Assembly (NCBI GenBank): GCA_051294375.1
Contig: CM119268.1
Coordinates: 13,523,761 to 13,587,760, forward strand
DNA from: Paraspadella gotoi
Taxonomy: Eukaryota > Chaetognatha
DNA length: 64,000 nt
Direction of reading: 5' to 3'
The first letter of the stretch is position 1, and every line of letters begins with the position of its first letter. Positions 19,217-31,203 of the stretch are shown here, piece after piece. The translations under genes were made by a program, and so were the position numbers. The notes under the pieces are model-generated. The model made no database searches. It saw nothing but the letters and a program-made list of their open reading frames with translations, and had not been told where the DNA came from.

Positions 19217-22200
19217 CTCTCTCTCTTCTCTTCCCCTCTCTCTCTCTCTCTCCTCTCTCTCGTTTGAATTTAAGCATCCTCGACTTGGAAGCGGAGTCGA
19301 CGGGCGTGACTCTTTCGACGAGAACGCCCTCCGCCAAGGACATCCATCTTCAAGCGATTCTTCCGCTCCTCACAACTAATCCCCGGACAAGGTTTGGATT
19401 ATGGTTACTATTGGATTGACTATTTGATGCCGATCGTCGCCATCGATGATTTTGTTAAAAAAAAAAAGATTTTTTTTGACGAATATTGACAATTATGGCG
19501 CAAAACGATCTGACGATAAATTTAAGTAACTATAAGTCAATTAAATATTCGGTGACGTTTGTCCTTCCGGACCGACGACCGACCAGTATACCTTCATCGG
19601 TCACGTGTCCTCTGCCCTCAGGACTTCGACACGCTCCGTCACATGACCAGTTTTTACAAGGAAGAGACTGACAGCATCGAACGAAAAAGGACGGACGCCC
19701 TTCAAGAGTTCATCAAGCCCGACGCTCACGACAAGTGAGTAAAGAAGGGAGATACATAATAAAAGAGATTAGAGTTGGTGAGAACGGCATGGAAGCGAAC
19801 CAATGCCATGGGAACCGATGAGCCCGAAGATATAAATTGTCAGCGTTAATGCGGACGTCGTGAGGGAATAAAGTGAAAAGAAATGGAGAGAGATTTGTTT
19901 TCGATGTCCTCGCATCACCGACCCACCTATTCTTGAACCAACCCCCCCAAACTCCCCCCCACCCTAAAGACTCCACCATATTCCTCCTCACGACGATGCT
20001 GAGCCGGCATCACCCGCCCTCGAGCCGCAGGGCGGCGGCGGGCGGGGAGTTCGAATCCCCCCAGCCCGCGCCGCCCGTACTCGGCGCGGCTCATCCAGCC
20101 CGATTCCGTCGCCGGTCAAAACTGGGCCAACCTGTCGTCCCAGTTGCACCAGCAGACTCCCCAGCACTGCCCCATCAAGATTCGCTGTCGTTGCTGACGT
20201 CCTTCTCCTTCGATTCGGATCGACTCTCGCGGAGATTCAGTCAGTGCAGCAGCAGGAGGATGAGTCCGCAGGTGCAGGGAGCGGTTGTTGTTGTCGCGGT
20301 TGTGAAGAGCGAAGGGTTTGCCCGTGATGCCCATTGGATTGGGGCATCTCACTGTTCCATTTCCTCCTTCTTTTCGATTGTCATTTCCTTCTTTTGGCTT
20401 TCCCAGGAAAGCATCCGGAGGAAGAGCAAGAAGACGCCGTCATCACGACCCTTCCCGTTCCCGCCGCCGCCGCCTCCGGTTCCTCCCGCCGCTCCGCCGC
20501 GCTTCCCCCGGCGCCAGGCGCAGCCTCACCTCGGAGCTGCAGCAGCTTGCGGCGCGAGCATGAGCGTCAGCGACGAGACTTCCCGGCCGACGGCGAGCGA
20601 GATGGTCGGCGACAAACAGATAACGACTCTCTTACGTGCCGAGGATGAGAGGAGGAGGAAGAAGAGGAGGAAGGGTGAAAGGGAGAGGGAGGAGGAAAGG
20701 AGCGGGAAGACGAGGAGGAACATCATACCCATCATCAGGCCCTAGAGAGCGACGACGGTACATCTCTCCGCCGAGATGTAGGGTTGAAACAAACATAAAA
20801 AAAAAAAAAGCCAAGGCCATTATTCTCATCTCTCTCTCTCTTCAAAAAAAAGAAAACACAGAAATTACAAAAACAAATGAGCATCTTTCTCCGTCCGTCC
20901 GTCGCTTCGAATCAACGATTTGGGAGTCGGAATATAACTCCCAATTTCTTTTTGGTTTGTTGAGCCTACATGTTTATATTAAGAAAAGGAACTATTTTTA
21001 CACACAAAAACATAAAGGTATAGTTGTTATTCGTAGATGTACATTTGGACATTGTCCAAAATAAGATTTTTTTTTCCAATATTTGTTGATAGTTAAGGCG
21101 ATAATGGGAAAGCCATGATGACGCGTCGAATTAAATTAATACCATTTTATATTTTTTCAGGTTGGTCATTATTTTAACACTCCTGCGAATTAAGATCAAG
21201 TCTGGCACTTGAGATTCATTAAAATAATCGTTCTGAAGTTTTTAATTTTTTTTATTCACGCAACAAAACTGTCACCCATGTCCAACTATTTCTGTCTCCT
21301 AACGCCTTTAAAAATGTACAATGCTAACAAAGGTTTACTCCAAGTAAACCACAATGTAGATTTTTTTATACCTTTTGCACAGCTAAATAAGTTCCAAAAC
21401 CATCTCATAGCCTTATCTTAATGCATGTTGACGCTTATCTTTATTTGCGATAGTTATAATATTCCTCATAGTCAAGTACGACCACGTATTAATAATCCCG
21501 CAAACAATAATTATTCCTATAGATTCTTGAACTTTTAAAAATGCTACTCTAACATCTCTCTTTTTTATTCAACATGCTTTTAATAATTTCTTTAAAACAT
21601 ATTCCTCTTTTAAATAAAACATAAAAAAACACGCACACCGTGTCCCAGTCCGTAATTAAAATTATTCGAGTTCCTTTGGGGGACCTATTTTAATTAGTAA
21701 ACCATGAAGGGGAAAAATTGATTATTGTTTTAACTTTTTTTCCGGAACGGGAAAGAACTTGATTTTGAATTTCCTAAAAGCATCGCCCCTTCGCTGTTCC
21801 ATTAAATGATGTTTGTCATAACATGCCAAAGAATCTATTTGAATTGTTTATTCCGATCTGTTTAAAACCTTTAAAGCATTTTTCTGTCATTACCTTATGT
21901 CACTGACAAAGAAAAAAACACGCTTTCTGCCTTTTAACAAAAAAAAAAAAAAAATTAAACACGAGCCTACACATTGAAAATCCCGTGAGCGACATGATTC
22001 TGTGTTGTGGTGCCAAGCGGTTTTCAGTGTGTGAATAAGCTAGGCGACGACGCCTAGTTATAGTCGGGTTATTTGAAGAATATCGCGTGCGTCGTCGGTG
22101 TTCTGATCTGATCTGATAAATAGACCTAGCTTTCCCTTAGTTTAGTAGCATTGATCCAGACTCCTGCGTGAGTCTCACCGTCACCTTTAATCTCAGAATA

Positions 22201-23534
22201 AAATCTCGTTTTGATTTCATACCAGAAATCCATGAGTTTTTCCTTAAATGGTACAGTACGTCCGTCGTACAGACCCTCACTACGCTTCTTTTTCTTTTTT
22301 GTCTCTTTGTCCCTTTGTTCGTCCATCTCTTCAAACAACTGTCTTGAAAGGCTGCCTCAAAAAATTTCCCTTTCCTTAGTTAGTCTCAATGTCCCTACGT
22401 CCGTCCGCCCGTTCCTGGGCTCCACGCATATCATTACCCCGAATCCGTTTTCATCTGCTGGAGTTTATGAAGACTGTCGGCGGTTGATGCGGTGTCGGTG
22501 TTGCTGTCCAACGATGTCGTGAAGTCGGCCTGAAGGGTTATGGTCAAATTATACATTGAAAGCAATTGCGACGACAAATTATTTAGAATAGAAATAGCAA
22601 CAACAACAACAAACCTCAGGTCGGCTGCTACAATCGGAGAAGCAGGATTCGCCGCCGCCAGTATCGAGCGATGTCTCGAAGGAGTCGAAGGAGTTCTCTG
22701 CGGAGCGCGTGTGGGTCGGCATGCCGCGCGCGCTGGACAAGGCCAGGCGCCGCACGAGAAGCGTCTTGTAACTCTGACGTCGGACTTCCGTTTTAGAAGG
22801 AGGAGCTGAGTGGAGAGAAAGAAAAAGAGTGAGGTGGGGTTTTTCTTTTCTTTTCTTTTCTTTTCTTTTCTTTTCTTTTCTTTTCTTTTCTTTTCTTTTC
22901 TTTTCTTTTCTTTTCTTTTCTTTTCTTTTCTTTTCTCTTTTTCATCCACTCCCTCCCTCTCTTTTTCTCCCTCGGTGCCTCACCCAACAGATTGCTCTTT
23001 TGTTGGCACGGATGAGCGGGTGGCGGCGACGGCGCTGCGCCCGCGCCCTGCGGCATATCGACCACTCCGACGGCGCCGCGAAGCGAATCGGAGGACGCGG
23101 CGCTCCCGGCGCTCCCGCCGCCTCCACTGGCGCGCGCGCTCTCACCCGTAGCGCAACCGGAAGTCGGCGTCTGGGCCTGAGAATTAACGCCGACGGCGCC
23201 GGCAGCGGAGCCGCGAGAGGCGTCACTCTCTGCGCCTTTTTGCGAAAAAAAAAGTGGTAAGGTAACTTACCCTTACTAAGGGTAAGTTGAGGTAAACAGG
23301 ATGAGTTCGTTCATTATTGTCAGACGACTCACCTGTTGTGGCGTTGAACTGGCCGCTGTCGTGAGTGGTGGGGTCAGAGATGTAGGACTCGAACGACGTC
23401 GTGTAATTGGAGGTAGAATAACCCAATAGAAGATCACCGTCTGGCGACTCGACGTCCGGGGAGGAAAAATCTTCCAACCTGATAACGTAAGGTTTTTTAT
23501 TTCTCATTCTATTTTTTTTTTATTCTTTTTTTTT

Positions 23535-23589
<55 letters not shown>

Positions 23590-23606
23590 TATATTTATTT
23601 ATATAT

Positions 23607-23705
<99 letters not shown>

Positions 23706-26624
23706 TTTTATTTATTTATTTATTTTATTTATTTAATTTATTTATTTCGGTTATAGTGCTAGCCTTCATCAGCGGAATATTTTTCGTTGTAAGAAACAAA
23801 ACAAAAACTTTTATCCTTTTATGTTACTTACGCAACGAAACGAAAGAATTAAAAACAATGTTTAAATTTATTTATTTTTTGATTTTTTTAATATCTTTCT
23901 TTTTATATTCTTTTTCTTTTTTTATTTTTTTTCTCTTTCTTTCGCTTTCTTTTTTTTTTTCCTTCTCTCTCTTCATCTTTCTGGGTTTTTTTCTCACGTT
24001 ATTTTTCTTTTCGTTAGTAAATATATATATGTATAAAATAAATTTGAACTAACTTGACGGTTTCCGACAAGTTTTCCTCCTCGTCCTCTAACGTCGCCCG
24101 TAAATTCCAGATGGCTCTGTACTTTTCATCAGTGTCCATGGCGTCGTTGTTTGCTCTTTTGTTTTCCTCGGTTTCATTCGTCTCCATTGCGGGATCATCC
24201 GCGGCAATGACGTCGGAGGGGGCGCTGTGGGGAAAGTATTACGGCTGTTTCAATCGACGAGAGACCAGCAACTATTTTAACCAATCGTAAATCCAAAAAA
24301 GCGAACCTTTGAAGCATCCCGTCGACGCCTCCATTGCCGCCTTCGTCGTCGTCGTCGTAGACAACGTCAACGATGGTGACGTTGGGATCGTCGTCGACGG
24401 CAAAGTCGAGAAGTCGTTCCGAAGGAGAACTCGTCCCGCTGCGCATGAAGCACGTCTCTTGGCTTGAAAGATCAGAGGTTAAAGTTCAAATGACATTTGC
24501 CATTAATTCAACAATTTTTTTGAAATTTTTAGTCGCGTTTATGAACGGATGCACAAAGGCCACAAGGGCCAGATTCATCCAGTATCCTGCTTCCTTCAAT
24601 CGTAACTCCTCTATGCCTCTACTTTTATTACAACTAGACAATTTTTCAAATCTTTAGAAAGAAATAAAAATGACTGTAAACTTGGGAGTTCTTATTAGTA
24701 TTTATCGACATCCTGACGTAAAAACTTTTCATTTTATTTCTCCAGCGACCCGCCCACCTTTTGGGCGTGACGGTCCCGGCAGACGACGAATTGCGGCCGT
24801 TGGATCTGGCGGGGCTGTTCGTGGCGTCGGCGAAAGATCTGAGTGGCGAAGGGCGCGTGGTCGCCACGAGAGCGCCGTTGCCGCCGCCGTGCGGTGAGAA
24901 GGAGACGCCGCTTCCGGCGCCAGAAACGCGCCGCTCCCCTCCGATCACGTGACCCTCGATGTCTTCCAAAGAGACGCTCCGACCGGCGTCAGAGAAGCTC
25001 GCGGTGCTGCTCACGTCGTCCTGAGGGAGTTGAGCGATAATATCTTTATAAATTTTATAGAGAATTATAATAAAAGTTAAAAATTAAAGGTTTTGCCAAT
25101 AACATTGAAATGTCATTAATAATTAAAGTTACAATTACAATCACCATGCAATGAAACGGCGAGTCGCTCTCCACCGCCGAGTGGATCTCCACTTTGGTCG
25201 TCGTCGCCGTCGTGATCGTCGTCGTCGTCGTCGCTTCCCCCGCCGCCCAACAGGCGCACTCTTTCTTGACGTCGTCTTCTTCGCCGTCGATTCGCTCGTC
25301 TTTTGTTTTCTCCTCGAATTTGTCGTCTTCTTCCTCGTCGCCCATCTTTGCCGACAGAGGCGCTAGCGGTTCGGACATGAAATCTGCCGGGACGGAGTCT
25401 GTCGCGAGGCTGGAGGTAGCGATGGAGTCGCCCCCCGATTTGGCCGACAGAGGGCCAAATGTGTCGAGACCGAACTTGGCCGACAGGGGCGGGAGTTCGT
25501 CCTCCAAGACTCTGCGTTGTCGTTGGATGGATCGGAGTTTGAGTAGACGATTCGTGCGCGGAGTTTCGCTGGGGGGAGAATAAAGAGTAGGTATTAAAAG
25601 AATATTTCGTAATTACTAGTAGTCAATTTTTTTTTTAAAAAATAGAAAAATTAGGCAAATTCGTGTAACATATTCTGTAATATACTTCGTTTTAGAAACT
25701 CTGAATTAAAGACGCAAAGAATATTGTTCCTTTTCCCCGAGCCCGTGACCACGTCTTTATTTTCTCTCTTCGCATATAAATGAATGGGGTTAAGCCTTGA
25801 GGTTATTTTTAGTTTGGAACGTGGGCGCTTGAAAAACATAACTTCGGTTAAACTAGGTTTTTCATAATCATGATTGACATATTTAAATTGAATAAGATAC
25901 GAAGGAATAATCGAGTATTTCCGCTGAGAACATTAAAAAAAAATAAAAAAATTATAATTTGTGTTTACTTTATATTTTAAATCTTTCCCCTCCATCAATT
26001 CTTTTATCCTCAGCCTAGTGCACCCCCCCTTCCCCCCCCAATTTCTCCTACCACGAATCCTTTCTCCGCGCGTCCACCGACGCCGAGCCTTTCTCCGATC
26101 GCCAGTCATTACATCCGGGAAGAGACTGAGTCGACACGGAGACGCCGCATCCGGGAGGCAGAGACGCCGAGACCTTCGCCAGCGCGCGCTTCGACGCCGC
26201 CGAGGATGTCGGCGGCGCCGGAGGATCGGCGTCGTTCTCGACGCCGTCGTGGGCGTGGCGGCGATGGTGAGGATTGTCGACGGAAGGCGCGATGGCGTGA
26301 GCGGCGGCGGCAGTGACGTCGTCGGCGGCGTGGCGTAGAGGCGGCGGCGGCGGCGAGGGCGTCGGAGGGGACGCCAGATTCGGCGTCGACGAGTTGGCGA
26401 CGGGAAAGGCAGCGGCGGCGGCGGGCGAGACTGCTAAGGGCGGAGGGAGAAGGTTTTCCGTAAAAATTGTTTATCGATAAAGTAGATTAATTTTAACCTT
26501 ATATCTGAATAATATGCAATTTTTAATTGTTTATCTGGAATTTGTCACTGCCCTATTTTCTGCCTCTTTGTGGAAGCTTTGCACTTCTCTCCTCTCTCTC
26601 TCTCTCTCCATCTCTCTCTCTCTA

Positions 26625-26680
<56 letters not shown>

Positions 26681-26914
26681 CGTCTCTCTCTCTCCTCCTG
26701 CCCCCTCACAACCACCCTTCGATCTTACCCGGAACTTTTCGAGAATTCCCACCTGGGAAATCCGCAGGTGGCCGGATCTCGCGACGCACTAGATCGATCC
26801 TCTCCCGGACGAAAGTCCGGAAGGAGTCGACGAAAAGTGTCGAGACGGACATCTCTCCTGAAGGCGGTGGTGTTGAGAGAATGTGGGTGAACGGGGGCGA
26901 TCGAATCCAGGCGC
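12977..26914 (-). CDS. Large, mostly disordered protein of unknown family, 5'-partial, about 16 exons
   Basis: Exons in transcription order: 26914-26753, 26430-26113, 25568-25145, 25020-24758, 24438-24307, 24224-24054, 23478-23333, 23235-22984, 22805-22615, 22529-22438, about 16170-15313, 15148-15026, 14449-14352, 14127-14013, 13750-13475, 13339-12977 (stop TAG). Donors and acceptors are GT-AG and phases match from 25568 to 22438 and from 15313 to 14013. About 1330 residues are visible. The first exon is helical (SVSTLFVDSFRTFVRERIDL). Later parts are Ser/Gly/Pro-, Glu- and Arg-rich, with three PLSAK repeats, a KYRAIWNLRATLEDEEE segment, SARGMPTHTRSAENSFDSFE, KESIFKRFFRSSQ and HARHMTSFYKGRDYSIDEK. 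I do not recognise the family. Problems: a phase mismatch between 26113 and 25568, a missing exon between 22438 and the exon near 16170 (probably the one in the 16.7-17.0 kb spacer), and a frameshift inside 13750-13475. Confidence 0.72.
14480..14566 (+). repeat. (GA)n microsatellite
   Basis: A GA dinucleotide tract lies in the intron upstream of the 14449-14352 exon. In the minus orientation it is a (TC)n tract, some 15-30 bp before the acceptor. It is mirrored as interrupted (TC)n at about 19184-19262. Confidence 0.95.
16760..17038 (+). pseudogene. Exon-like spacer segment belonging to the inverted gene copy
   Basis: This lies at the centre of the palindrome and is absent from the left arm. 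On the plus strand an acceptor-like CCTTTAAAG precedes WKNQAASNAPATGSRLDS in one frame. Coding-like PSASPSPGPRFDFS and SGFLSPSSPERRAKEEERK follow in the other frames, ending at GCGG|GTGAGG. The frame switches suggest uncorrected indels in one real exon. Its position directly upstream of the first mirrored exon (about 17630) implies that it is the exon missing from the minus-strand gene between 22438 and 16170. Confidence 0.4.
17240..21985. repeat. Right arm of the inverted duplication (error-rich copy)
   Basis: Reverse-complement copy of 11858-16590. The copy preserves gene order and splice sites in the plus orientation, but every exon copy contains indels. This pattern fits unpolished long-read sequence or a decayed duplicate. 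The inner unique spacer at 16616-17230 contains an extra exon-like segment in the same plus orientation. Confidence 0.9.
17625..20745 (+). pseudogene. Mirrored, frame-disrupted copy of the last six exons of the minus-strand gene
   Basis: Segments at about 17625-18420, 18581-18710, 19290-19391, 19626-19735, 19996-20271 and 20407-20745 correspond to the minus-strand exons 16170-15313, 15148-15026, 14449-14352, 14127-14013, 13750-13475 and 13339-12977. Splice signals survive (for example CAG at the 20406 acceptor), but frames break repeatedly. For instance the GTCAGCGACGACTTCCGGCC segment carries two extra bases here. It is either a decayed inverted duplicate or an assembly artefact. Confidence 0.8.
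22126..22361 (-). CDS. Small open reading frame of unknown function next to the palindrome end
   Basis: Minus strand, ATG near 22326. A lysine-rich start (ETKKKKKRSEGLYDGRTVPF) is followed by KEKLMDFWYEIKTRFYSEIK and GDGETHAGVWINATKLRES, then a stop. It lies inside the long intron after the exon ending at 22438 and just outside the right arm. The composition is protein-like, but no homolog is recognised and no splice signals were proven. It could be a fragment of a mobile element. Confidence 0.25.
22843..22935 (+). repeat. (TTTTC)n microsatellite
   Basis: About 18 perfect pentanucleotide units in the short intron between the exons 23235-22984 and 22805-22615. On the transcribed minus strand the tract is purine-rich (GAAAA)n. 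Confidence 0.97.
23534..23745 (+). repeat. (ATTT)n microsatellite
   Basis: About 50 tetranucleotide ATTT/TTTA units with a few interruptions, in the intron between the exons ending at 24054 and starting at 23478. Confidence 0.97.
26580..26700 (+). repeat. (CT)n tracts
   Basis: Interrupted CT dinucleotide tracts in the intron between the exons 26914-26753 and 26430-26113. Confidence 0.95.
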
Positions 26915-27124
26915 CTGAAAAACGAATGAAGAAATTTAAAACTTAAATATTTACAAATATTTAACTTTACATCTCGGCTCGGTTCAACTCGCATTGGCAA
27001 GAATACGGAAAGGAGTTGGATGTTTGAAATTCAATTTTGTTTTTTCTTTTGGGCCACAGCCGACGCCAATGACGTCAAGAGAAGATGGCTTAAAATTTTT
27101 CTTTCTCCGATGTGGAGGCTTGAC

Positions 27125-27191
27125 AAACCCCCACCTCTCTCGTTCTCTCTCTCTCTTCTCTCTCGTCTCTCCTCTCTCTCTCTCTCTCTTC

Positions 27192-27227
<36 letters not shown>

Positions 27228-27770
27228 GTCTCTCGTCTCCTTACTTTCTCTCTCGTCTCTCTCTCTCCTCTTTTCTCTCTCCTCTTCTCTCTCTCTTCTC
27301 CTCACTTTCTCTCTCATTTTTTTCTTCCGTTTCTTTCCTTTCTTTTTCTTTCTTTCTTTCTTTCTTTCTTCTTTCTTTATTCTTCTTTCTTTTCTTTCTT
27401 TCTTCTTTCTTCTTTCTTTATTCTTTCTTTCTTTCTTTTCTGTCTTCCCCTTGGCTTAATCTCTCTCTTTCTCTCTTTCTCTTCCCTCTTCTCTTCTCTT
27501 TCGTCTCTCTCTCTCTCTCTCTTTCTCAATCTCTTTTTTTTCTGTTTTCCATTATTCTCTATGCTGCTAACTATCGTTTGCTATTTTGTTTTTCCTTAAT
27601 TTCTAGCGACGCTTCTATCATTTAGATTGATCTAGCTAAATCTATAATTAATGTATCAAGGTTCAGTATAGAGAGAGATGGAACAATTATCATAAGCTGA
27701 CGCACAGGAGAGTGAAAAAAAAGGTTGAGAAAGAAAGGAAAACAAAAGAAAGAAAGAAAGAAAAAAAGAG

Positions 27771-27801
<31 letters not shown>

Positions 27802-27810
27802 AAAAAAGAG

Positions 27811-27877
<67 letters not shown>

Positions 27878-27900
27878 AATAATGAAAAAAAGAAAAAAAA
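27125..27900. repeat. Long compound (TC)n, (TTTC)n and (GAAA)n tract
   Basis: 27130-27545 is nearly pure pyrimidine (TC then TTTCT runs). 27740-27885 is (GAAA)n. The two are separated by about 120 bp of AT-rich sequence, so the region is an imperfect polypyrimidine/polypurine inverted pair. Long open frames here are translation of the repeats only. Confidence 0.95.
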
Positions 27901-27909
27901 AGAGCTTCT

Positions 27910-28997
27910 CTAAGTTTACAACGGACTTATTTATTCTTTCGCAGTGAGTCGCCCCAAAACCTAACAATTACCGCGGTTGTCAAGGGCGAAAAGGAGAGCA
28001 GTTGCGTCATCGGTCTGAAACCAGGGAAACGACGGCGATGACGATAAAAATGACGACGAACACTACGACGCCGACGATGACGAAAACGACAACGAATGAA
28101 ATCCTAACCTATATCACCAATGACGAAGTTACCGCGTCGATAATCAGTGATGATGACAACGATGATTGTTACTGATACGCAAAATAAATCGATTTCGACT
28201 TGGGTTTCTCGTGGTAGATAAAAGACAATCACAAAACAAAATATAAGAATCTAAGTTTTTTCACGATTTACCATTCGTTGTTTTTTTGTTTTTTACCCTG
28301 TTTTTTTTTTCTTTTTAAAATTATTATTAATTTTAATATTAGCAGATGAATTAGTGAGGTGCTCGATTGTCAGTAAGTGTCTTAACTCAAAAAAATTATT
28401 TATAAATATTTAAAAAAAGTGCTATAACTGTTTTAATTACCATTCTTGTTAAAATGTTATGAGCTGAAATGAGAAAGGTTCAAAGACGAAGGGATAGATT
28501 GAAGCTAAGGCTGATCTTGTTCGGAGATCAACCTCATTGACAACAACGACAACAACAACGACAACACAGAAATCATCATCTACGCAATTAACCCTCGTGA
28601 CTCAGACTCCGTTTCTTCACGCGCAATTCGCGCGTGAATCGATCCTCGTGAAACGAAAATAGAATCGAAATGAAAATAGAAAAATTTTAGGAGTCTAAAA
28701 AAAAACAGGAGAAATATGAATTAAAAGATGATTAATAATATTACTCATAAAGCTAATTGTCTCATTCCTTAACCATCACTATTTTCTGTAAATAATCATC
28801 AGTGGTTTTTGCCGTTTTAACAGAGAGTTTTGTTGAATTTATTTTTTTCAATAATCAACTCTTTAATGAGTTCTGTTGCACTAAACCAGTTATAATCAAA
28901 AGCTTAGGTTTAACAGTCTTTTTCACGTATTAGCGAGGTTATACTAAAATCTCATTAAGGAGAAAAAGTATAATTAACGTCAAACAAAAGGAATATT
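27910..28997. other. Non-coding, trinucleotide-rich and AT-rich stretch
   Basis: 28040-28180 is rich in GACGA/AACGA units. 28210-28990 is AT-rich. No splice-bounded coding segment was seen. The next 25 bases are a gap. Confidence 0.5.
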
Positions 28998-29752
28998 NNN
29001 NNNNNNNNNNNNNNNNNNNNNNCTGGCCTTGACGCTGCAGCCCCGCTCGGCTGCCGCGTCGGGCAGCTTCATATCCATCGCTTTTTTCTGCTTTAGTTTC
29101 CTCTTTCCGCTGCTTCGGGCCAATTTTTGGATTTCTCGACCAATAAGAGTGGGTTTAGTCGCGTTAACGAACGTCAAAGCTCAAGTATCACCGGCCAATG
29201 GGAAACGGCTAAAACTAACGACGTAGTTAATGGTACCGCCAGTGGTGTTTTCAACTTGCCGAACTCGCACCGAGCTTTCGAAGTGTTTGTTCTCTCTTTT
29301 TTCTTTGTTTATTTTTTTTTTTCTCCAGAGGTGAAGGCCAACGAGTTGGCTGGAAATTAATTGGCCATAAACATCAACCCTTCGAGACGACAAAATCGCG
29401 TCTCTCTATTCATCTGCAATTTAAAACCATAAAGTCTGCCCCCGCAAAGGTTGAGGGGGAGAGGGGAAAGGGGAGAGATATGACTAAGATGAAGAATTAA
29501 CGCTTTGGATCAAAACAAGGGATTCCTTTTTGACAAAACTCATTGCAAGCATTTGACGCTTTGTTTCTTGATTTGGAAAATCGTTACTTACGCGATGTAC
29601 AATTCGGCTAAGTTGGGAGGATGAAATGTAAGTCTAAATTAAACGCGGACAAGGACTTGGGCGATATTAAAACGGAAGGAAATTTATGAAAGATTTTCCA
29701 TCCATTCAAGAGTCATTTTGGCTAAATTGGGAAATCCGAATGGAACTTACTT

Positions 29753-29989
29753 CCGGAATCTTGCGAGCTTGCATTCGGAGAAGATCCAATTCCCGGTTCT
29801 CTTTGGCATCGTTGCATCTGTTGCGACGCGAGCACGTGTGGCCCAAGGGGCACCTGACCAAAAGTTTTCAAAATTTGTTTTTTTAAGACAACATTTCTTC
29901 ATAAAACGATTTCCCAACATTTAAGCCTGATGAATCCATATAACTGGGCCTTTGCTCCTCGGGATCAGCACTTGCGGTGAGCCGGACAT
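29753..29989 (-). pseudogene. Frame-disrupted copy of LRRC20-like exons 1-2 (copy 1)
   Basis: Reverse complement of the 40304-40545 region. Exon 1 (ATG at 29989) lacks two bases present at 40333-40340. Exon 2 (29853-29753) carries single-base losses and gains relative to the intact exon. The indel-type differences suggest unpolished sequence or a decayed duplicate. Confidence 0.8.
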
Positions 29990-31170
29990 TTTGTTCCCAG
30001 GTGAAACTTCACAGGAGAATTAGGTTGTGATTCTTTTTGCCTCTATTTTATCCGAGAAACTGTAGTGGAAAAAATGAAAAGTATTGCGAAAGAGGAACGA
30101 AAAACGCACGATGAATGAATGATGATTATAATACATGATGGGTGAAGATGACGATCATGAGATCCGCGAATGTCTGTGATATACTTCGAATTCACGTGAT
30201 AAATGAAGTCACGCGATGGAGAATCCGGCAAAAAAATGGGGATTTTCTCCACCCGCGCCCATGAAAATTAATTCTTAAACAAAGTAGAATTTTTAATTTT
30301 ACTGTATTTTTATCCGAGCCTTGACCGGCCGAAGCCGGGTCAGGCCTCTATAATGTTTTAGGTTTGAATTCTTTGTGCGTAGTCGTCGTCGTCGTCGGCG
30401 TCAACGGCTATTTTTTGTATAAAAACTACTGCGCTTTTATATTTGGCTGGGACTTCCGTTTTTTTTAAATAAAAATTATTATGAATATTATAAAGTTTTA
30501 CAAAAGTGTGCCGATCATAGTAAGTTTAAAAAATTAGATATGGCATTATCAACTTGAAATAGCTTTGAATTTCTATTACATTTGGATTTAAGTATTTTTT
30601 TGTTTGAATTTGTCCATTTCCATTATTATTTACTGCAATATGCAAATGAGATATAGTAATCATTTATAATATCAAATTAGTATATAGAAATGCTTAAGCT
30701 ATTTAACATTCAGTAAATATAATATGAAAGATGAAATTCAAAAATTTTTTTTAAAATTGTCCTAATAAAAATGAGGAACTCAAAAGATTTTTTTAATGAG
30801 AAGCTATATCTTAAATTTTAATACAAATAAAAATAAAATCTTTTACAGCTGCGATTGGAAAAAAATTGGAAAAGTTTCCAAATTGTAAACCATTGTAACA
30901 TTTTTTGCCTTTCTTTTATTTATTTTTTAATTATATAATATTTTTTTTTAGGCGCTGCCTTTTCTGAATCGTTTAAAAAACGAGTTCAGTTTCTCTCTGT
31001 CTCTCTTGTGTGCGTCTCATTGCGTATCGTTCTTTTTTGAAAAATTCTGATTTTTTTTTTCTTCTAAAAAAAACATATATATTTGATCAGGCGGCGGCCT
31101 TTTCTGATCGTTTAAAAAAAAACAAAAACGAAGTGCAGGGCTCTCTCCTCTCTCTCCTCCGTCTCCTCCG

Positions 31171-31203
<33 letters not shown>

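Noticed and set aside
27020-27625. 200-codon Ser/Leu/Phe-rich open frames
   Set aside because: They are pure translation of TC and TTTC repeats, open in more than one frame.
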